From: Myxococcales bacterium UBA1203
Lineage (GTDB): Bacteria > Myxococcota > Myxococcia > Myxococcales > UBA5297
DNA: 64,000 nucleotides
Reading direction: 5' to 3'
Assembly (NCBI GenBank): GCA_002309695.1
Contig: DBXV01000023.1
Span: 5,852 to 69,851, forward strand
Below the pieces are notes generated by a model. The model searched no databases. It was not told where the DNA came from and saw only the letters and a list, made by a program, of their open reading frames with translations. Positions 59,572 through 64,000 of this stretch are shown here, piece after piece. Position numbers and translations under genes: made by a program. How positions within the stretch are numbered: position 1 is the first letter of the stretch; each line of letters begins with the position of its first letter.

Positions 59572-61161
59572 TCAGATTTGCAGCGTCACCTTGTCGGCGG
59601 CGCTGACCTCGTAAACGACCTGGAGCTTCAGCGTGCCGTTGGCAGGCAGCGATACCTGAGCTTTCAGCCGGCCATCGGCATCCGGCTGGCCAAAGCCGTC
59701 GGCCCTGGTGAGCGCGACCTTCACGTCGTCGATTTCACTGACGGGGATGCGCTCCTCGACGACGAAGGACTTGGTCTCTCCCGAAAGGTTGGACAAGCAG
59801 ACATTCGCCGTCCGCACGATGCGCTGCCGGGAGGTCAGCGTGGCGGCGTGCCTCTCTTCCGAAACGGTCCGCCGGACGCGCAGGGCGTCGTCGGTGCCAA
59901 AGCCCAGAATGAGCATGTCTCCCGCCGCGACGTAGCCGACGCTGGACCTGCCGACGAAGCCGCTTCCGCGGGCCAGCTGCACCGGTCCCGCAAGAATCGG
60001 CATGGTTCCCTCCAGCCGCGCCTCCGCCTTCAGAAAGACGCCCTGAGACAGCTCGGGGCAGGCCGTCAGCGAAACGGCCGCGGGCAGATTCTGAGTCATC
60101 AGATCCACGTGATGCACCGCGCCGTCCGAAGGAATCGTGCATGGGGCCTGTGCCTCAAAGGATCGAACCTCACCGCCGTCATCGACGCCGGGCAGCTCCG
60201 ACGCGCCGGACGCGCCCTTGCCCGCGGTGCGAATCTTCTGATCGCGGGCCTCCACCACCACGTTTTTGATTTCCGCCGGCGTCTTCTTTCGCAGCTGAAA
60301 GACGTCTTCGGCGACGAGAGGCGCCTTGGCCTGATGCGCGGGGCGGGCCGTGGAAAAGAGCATCTTCACGTCCTTCCAGACTTCGCCCGTGAGCTGCCAG
60401 ACAGCGGCGCGACGTGAAATTTCCATCGTGCTCTGGCCCTTGCCGGCCGCCGATTCAGAGAGGCGGGCCGTGTATTCCGGACGCCACAGAGCGCACGGCG
60501 TCCGGTAGCAGACCTCGAAGGGCACCTGCTCCTCATCCGCGTCGGCCTCCGCCTGAATCTCGAGAATGGCATGGAAAGCCGGCTTCTCACGGCGCACCTG
60601 AGCCAGCGCCTTCTTCGCCAGGTCCATCCGCCGTCGGGAGTCCTTCGCCTTCCAGAAGAACTCCGCGCGCCGGGTTTCCGCCGAATCGAGCGCCTGCCCC
60701 GCCTCGGAAAGCGACGCCATCCACTGATCCAGCTCACCCGACGGCGGAACAGCTGCCAGCGCCTGAACCAGAGATTTGTAGAGCCTGCTGTACCGAAGGC
60801 AGTCCTCGAGGGCCATGAACCCGCTCCGCGCGTCGTCTACGGACTGACGGGCATATTCACGGGCGGTGGCCTCCATCTCGGCAATCTTCTCCGGCGGCAC
60901 GTGCTCGACGCCCCGAATCACCTTGGTGGACAGCACCCGCGCGCCCGTTCCGCGAACCACGACCGACAGGCTCCGATCGTCCACGAACGGCGTGATGCCT
61001 TCCACGCGGATGCGGTTCAGCCCCCGGTTCAGACGCGCTTCAAACGTCCGCACCACCTCTCCCCTGTCCTCGTAGAGCGTCACGCTCTTGGCCGAGCTTT
61101 TGACCAGCGCGCTCATCTCCCCCATCCCGGCCACGGTCTGTCCATTCGCTGCATCAGTCAC
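59572..61161 (-). CDS. DUF4139-type protein (mucoidy-inhibitor-A-like)
   Basis: 529 residues from GTG 61161 (GGGAGG 8 bases upstream), overlapping the upstream gene by eight bases. N-terminal DUF4140-like segment (VTLYEDRGEVVRTFEARLNRGLNRIRVEGI), a helical middle, then the DUF4139 beta-rich part with RPEYTARLSESAAGKGQSTMEISRRAAVWQLTGEVWKDVKMLFSTARP. The C-terminal region contains VEERIPVSEIDDVKV and NGTLKLQVVYEV. No signal peptide is visible. The family's role is not known; a related protein alters exopolysaccharide in some bacteria. It is a paralogue of the gene just upstream. Confidence 0.82.
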   Translation of the reverse strand: MTDAANGQTVAGMGEMSALVKSSAKSVTLYEDRGEVVRTFEARLNRGLNRIRVEGITPFVDDRSLSVVVRGTGARVLSTKVIRGVEHVPPEKIAEMEATAREYARQSVDDARSGFMALEDCLRYSRLYKSLVQALAAVPPSGELDQWMASLSEAGQALDSAETRRAEFFWKAKDSRRRMDLAKKALAQVRREKPAFHAILEIQAEADADEEQVPFEVCYRTPCALWRPEYTARLSESAAGKGQSTMEISRRAAVWQLTGEVWKDVKMLFSTARPAHQAKAPLVAEDVFQLRKKTPAEIKNVVVEARDQKIRTAGKGASGASELPGVDDGGEVRSFEAQAPCTIPSDGAVHHVDLMTQNLPAAVSLTACPELSQGVFLKAEARLEGTMPILAGPVQLARGSGFVGRSSVGYVAAGDMLILGFGTDDALRVRRTVSEERHAATLTSRQRIVRTANVCLSNLSGETKSFVVEERIPVSEIDDVKVALTRADGFGQPDADGRLKAQVSLPANGTLKLQVVYEVSAADKVTLQI

Positions 61162-63361
61162 GGCGGTTACCTCCCTCAATCTCCATCTTCGACGAGAACA
61201 CGATGGTGTAGGCAAAGCGGAAGGTCCGCTCCTCGCCCGGTGCCAGCGTCGCCTTCCAGCGGATGCCGCCGCGCACGAAGCGCCCCCTGTCCACCTGGTT
61301 GTAGGCCACACATTCCTTTTCCAGCTCCATCGTGACCTTGGCATCCTCGGTGCCGCTCACAGGAACGCGGTCCAGAAGCAGCAGTTCCACCGGCGCGGGC
61401 AGCGATGATCTGACCGTAATTTCCACCTGGGTCCGCATCTCGGTGTCGCCGCCCAGAACGCCGCGGGTGGACTCCTGAGTCCTGGCGTTGCGCACGGCCT
61501 TGACCCGCTCCTCCAGCCCCAGCCCGAGCTGAATCTCCCCGCCCGGCCCCACGGGTTTCAGCTGGTCCGTGGCCAGGAGCGTTCCGCAGAAAGAAACATC
61601 CAGAGGTCCGCCCAGGAGCGGCATGGGGAAGGGATTCGTCACAATCGCCTCGCGATAGACGCCGTCATCCTCAACAGGAACGGCCACCAGCCGCTGAACC
61701 GCCGGCGCTTCACGGGAAACGAGCGGAATCCGATGCACCACGCCGTCCGACGGAATGTCCGGCGTGCCCTCGGCCCGAATGAGGTGATCGAAGGCGCCGC
61801 GGCCTCCCGCGGGAGATTGGGCCAGAGGATGAGCGACCGCGTTCTCGACGGAAGAGATCGCCCTAGAGAGCGCCGATGCGGCAGCGGAATCCTGCGCGGC
61901 CCGCACCAGCTTTCCGCGGCTGGACCTGTTCGCCACCGGGTCGTTCAGCGTCAGACCGTCAAAATCCAGCCAGCTGCCCGCGTCGAGTTCGGCCGGCGGC
62001 TCGGGCGGCCGCATCGCCATGCCGTTCATCATCATGCCCGGGGCACATCCTGCGGCCGCACCCATCATCATCGAGGGCATCGGGCAGGGACGGGCCATCT
62101 CTCTCTCGCAGCACGCCGCGGACTCCATGACCATCCGGGAGCGGACAGCAGATTTGGCCGCTGACTTGGCGCGCTCGAAAAAGCCGCCCTTCGGCTTCGG
62201 CGGCTCACGGCGCACAGGCCTCACCTCCGGCTCTTCGTCGCACACTTCTTCGCAGACGACATCGTCCGGGTCCTCGCACTCGGCGCAGCCGTCTTCGTCC
62301 AAATCATCGTCGTCATCGTCGTCGTCCATATCCCAGATGGAGTCCTCATCGTCGTCATCGTCATCGTTCTCACCGAAGACGGACTCCTCCTTCAGAAAGT
62401 CCTTCTCATCGGGGACTTTCAGGTCAGCCAGCGACTTCTTCGACGCGTCCCAGGGACCGAACAGCTCATCCAGCGCCTCCGGCGGCTTGCGAAAACCCGT
62501 CTTTTTGGGCGGCTGCGCCCGGCCGAGCCGCAGAGAATCCAGCACCGGCAGCTCTGTCCCGGCCACCATGTCAGCGGTGCTCAACGAAAGATTGACGCCC
62601 TCCCAGTCCTCGCCCGCGGCCTGAACCACAAAGGCCTCTGCCGACAGCCCCGCCGTTTTGCCGCCGTCGGTCAGCTTCGCCGAATAGGCAGGCCACCAGC
62701 GCGCCGGCCGCACCGTATAGGTCAGGACCAGTGTCTCCACCTTTCCCTCGCCGGTGAGACGAATGCTGGCCCGCGAAGTCCTGCGGGAAGATTGCCCGCC
62801 CGCATTGCCGTTCTGGAAGCGCGCCAGATTCGCCGCCGCAGCGGCCTGTTCCAGCATGGCCTTCTCCAGAGACGCCGCCTCTTCGGTCAGCTCGCGCACT
62901 TTGGCGTCAGACAGGGCCACCGCCGAGGACATCTTTCCCGAGAGCGCCAGAAGGTCGCGCACACGGCCCAGCGGCGCGCCGCAGGGAACACGGCCCTTTT
63001 TCAGAGGCATGGACGGCATCAGCTCCGCCAGGGCCTGGCCGCGGCGGCGCTCAGAGGCCAGCAGTTTGCGAACAACCGCCAGACGAATCTTCTGCGCGTC
63101 CAGTTCCGCGTCGTCCGCCGGAATGGGAGCGTCCGGACTTTCCGGAACGACGGCGCAGGAGACGCCCGCGATGCTGCGCGACCCGCCGGTAACAGCGGCC
63201 GAAACGGACGCGGCAAAGGGCGACAGGCCGGACACGACGACGTCGATGTCCCCTTCGGAGGGCAGATTCGAGACGTCGATGCTCCGGGTAACCGAGGCTC
63301 CCCGGTCATAGACGACGACGTCTCTGACCCTGCTGCTGCAGCTGATGCCAGAACTGTTCAT
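61154..63361 (-). CDS. DUF4139-type protein with Asp-rich and Cys-rich insert
   Basis: 735 residues from ATG 63361 (AAAGGCGG 6 bases upstream). It shares the start VRDVVVYDRGASVTRSIDV and the segment ALVLTYTVRPARWWPAYSAKL-like VLTYTVRPARWWPAYSAKLTDGGKTAGLSAEAFVVQAAGEDWEGVNLSLSTADM with its downstream paralogue. Between residues about 330 and 430 there is an insert with runs of Asp (DDDDDDED, DDDDDDDDLDEDG) and paired Cys (CAECEDPDDVVCEEVC), followed by a Met/Pro/Cys-rich segment. Asp and Cys clusters suggest divalent-metal binding, unproven. No signal peptide. Translationally coupled to the second copy. Confidence 0.82.
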   Translation of the reverse strand: MNSSGISCSSRVRDVVVYDRGASVTRSIDVSNLPSEGDIDVVVSGLSPFAASVSAAVTGGSRSIAGVSCAVVPESPDAPIPADDAELDAQKIRLAVVRKLLASERRRGQALAELMPSMPLKKGRVPCGAPLGRVRDLLALSGKMSSAVALSDAKVRELTEEAASLEKAMLEQAAAAANLARFQNGNAGGQSSRRTSRASIRLTGEGKVETLVLTYTVRPARWWPAYSAKLTDGGKTAGLSAEAFVVQAAGEDWEGVNLSLSTADMVAGTELPVLDSLRLGRAQPPKKTGFRKPPEALDELFGPWDASKKSLADLKVPDEKDFLKEESVFGENDDDDDDEDSIWDMDDDDDDDDLDEDGCAECEDPDDVVCEEVCDEEPEVRPVRREPPKPKGGFFERAKSAAKSAVRSRMVMESAACCEREMARPCPMPSMMMGAAAGCAPGMMMNGMAMRPPEPPAELDAGSWLDFDGLTLNDPVANRSSRGKLVRAAQDSAAASALSRAISSVENAVAHPLAQSPAGGRGAFDHLIRAEGTPDIPSDGVVHRIPLVSREAPAVQRLVAVPVEDDGVYREAIVTNPFPMPLLGGPLDVSFCGTLLATDQLKPVGPGGEIQLGLGLEERVKAVRNARTQESTRGVLGGDTEMRTQVEITVRSSLPAPVELLLLDRVPVSGTEDAKVTMELEKECVAYNQVDRGRFVRGGIRWKATLAPGEERTFRFAYTIVFSSKMEIEGGNRRD

Positions 63362-63410
63362 GCACGACCGCCTTTCTGGAAAACGTTGGGGTTGGAAAAA
63401 ACCTTTCACA

Positions 63411-63447
63411 CAAAAAGGGCGTCCCGGCGGGAATGTCCGGAACGCCC
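63411..63447 (-). terminator. Terminator of dnaK
   Basis: Minus strand GGGCGTTCCGG / CCGGGACGCCC stem (one G-T pair) followed by TTTTTG; about 100 bases after the stop. Confidence 0.85.
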
Positions 63448-63547
63448 CTGTGCCTGAAAACTGCCGTTGTGCCGGCGGGCGGGAGTCTGAGCGGCCTTCC
63501 AAGAGTGATTTCTGGTCAAAGCCGTCCGCCCCGTCAGCGGCCGCGCG

Positions 63548-64000
63548 TCAGCTTGCCGACTCGCTCTGATAGATGAGGTCCGCAATTCGGTAGGCGCTGT
63601 CTTCCAGCTTCACATGCGCCGTCTTGATGGCCTCCAGGTCATTGCCAGCCAGGGCGCTCCTGAGGACCTCAATGTTCCTGCGGATGTCCTCCACGTCCTC
63701 CGGGCGCAGGATGGACGCGTATTCCTCGAGGCTTTTTTCTGTCGTGTAGAGCAGCGCCTCGGCGTTGTTGCGGGCATCGGCCATGGCCTTCTTGATTCGG
63801 TCGTCATCCGCGTGGGCGCTGGCCTCGGCGATGATTTCCTGAATCTGCTGCTCCGACAGGCCCGAGGAAGCCGTCACGCGGATCTGCTGCTTCTTGCCCG
63901 TCCCCAGGTCCTTGGCCGTGACATGGACGATGCCGTTGGCGTCGATTTCAAACTTGACCTCAATCTGGGGAACGCCGCGGGGCGCGGGCGGAATGCCCAC
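63548..64000 (-). CDS. dnaK: DnaK chaperone, C-terminal part (5' end cut by window)
   Basis: Codons for the last 151 residues of Hsp70 DnaK. GIPPAPRGVPQIEVKFEIDANGIVHVTAKDLGTGKKQQIRV is the conserved end of the substrate-binding beta domain, followed by the helical lid (SEQQIQEIIAEASAHADDDRIKKAMADARNNAEALLY). The protein stops at IADLIYQSESAS without the usual acidic, Gly-rich EEVVDAEF-like tail, so the C terminus is shorter than in E. coli. The start is outside the window. A terminator follows, separating it from the DUF4139 genes. Confidence 0.96.
   Translation of the reverse strand: MGIPPAPRGVPQIEVKFEIDANGIVHVTAKDLGTGKKQQIRVTASSGLSEQQIQEIIAEASAHADDDRIKKAMADARNNAEALLYTTEKSLEEYASILRPEDVEDIRRNIEVLRSALAGNDLEAIKTAHVKLEDSAYRIADLIYQSESAS

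Noticed and set aside
62290..62380. Tandem CAT/CGT trinucleotide pattern as a non-coding microsatellite
   Set aside because: It encodes the Asp run in frame inside the DUF4139-type gene; treated as part of that protein.
1..64000. CRISPR arrays, rRNA genes, insertion sequences, prophage
   Set aside because: No regularly spaced direct repeats, no rRNA-like sequence, no transposase or integrase, and no phage structural genes were recognised.

Overview
The window is 64 kb of a G+C-rich bacterial chromosome. It points to a Myxococcota / deltaproteobacterial-type organism. The evidence is a clear MglB-MglA polarity pair (22,930-21,798), C-terminal sorting cassettes of the MYXO-CTERM kind (GCS motif, hydrophobic stretch, Arg cluster), Cys-rich lipoproteins, many Sec/lipobox proteins, an FeoA-fused DtxR regulator and TadE/TadG-type pilus proteins. 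PTS HPr and Enzyme I, a D-lactate dehydrogenase, 3,5-diaminohexanoate dehydrogenase (a lysine-fermentation enzyme) and glycerate 2-kinase suggest a fermentative, probably anaerobic lifestyle. The taxon is inference from gene content; there is no rRNA in the window.

Layout. 1-8.6 kb is central metabolism: a phosphohexomutase cut by the left edge, a secreted hypothetical protein, an aminotransferase, kdd, ptsH-ptsI and D-lactate dehydrogenase. 8.7-15.4 kb holds a Cys-rich lipoprotein, peptide deformylase, a scrambled Rpn-nuclease remnant, a BamD-like lipoprotein and a large Ig-like lipoprotein. 15.4-20.5 kb is a hybrid ABC transporter operon (NatA-type ATPase with two NupP/NupQ-type permeases), a TAP-like hydrolase lipoprotein and a YjbQ protein. 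20.6-28.3 kb carries an OmpA-family lipoprotein, mglB-mglA behind a terminator-like leader hairpin, nth, a three-gene overlapping operon (DtxR/FeoA regulator, glycerate kinase, beta-barrel) and a lipoprotein. 28.5-31.4 kb holds three poorly known proteins, including a 51-residue membrane protein.

31.4-40.6 kb is the most unusual region. Three secreted proteins share a Cys-paired Cna/carboxypeptidase-regulatory-like repeat. One ends in a sorting cassette. The other two are zinc amidases in which the same cassette is internal and is followed by a second export signal and a WD40/TolB-like propeller. A CPBP-family intramembrane protease, the superfamily of the known myxosortases, lies just upstream on the same strand. 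I read this as a candidate polyprotein surface-anchoring system.

40.6-42.6 kb has a PRPP-synthetase-like gene, a MobA-like nucleotidyltransferase and tRNA-Leu(UAG). 42.7-50.0 kb is a strikingly AT-rich, single-strand run of seven genes for Tad/Flp-pilus-associated proteins (two TadE-like, one TadG-like, a short Flp-type pilin and three companions) with no ATPase, secretin or prepilin peptidase. 50.2-64 kb returns to G+C-rich DNA: rlmKL, a TgpA-type transglutaminase, two coupled TPR proteins, two overlapping DUF4139-like paralogues and the 3' part of dnaK, cut by the right edge.

Promoters visible upstream of several genes share TTGNNN, a 17-bp spacer and TAGGGG or TAAGGT rather than TATAAT. 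Rho-independent terminators are frequent and help delimit operons. No CRISPR array, insertion sequence, integrase or rRNA was seen.
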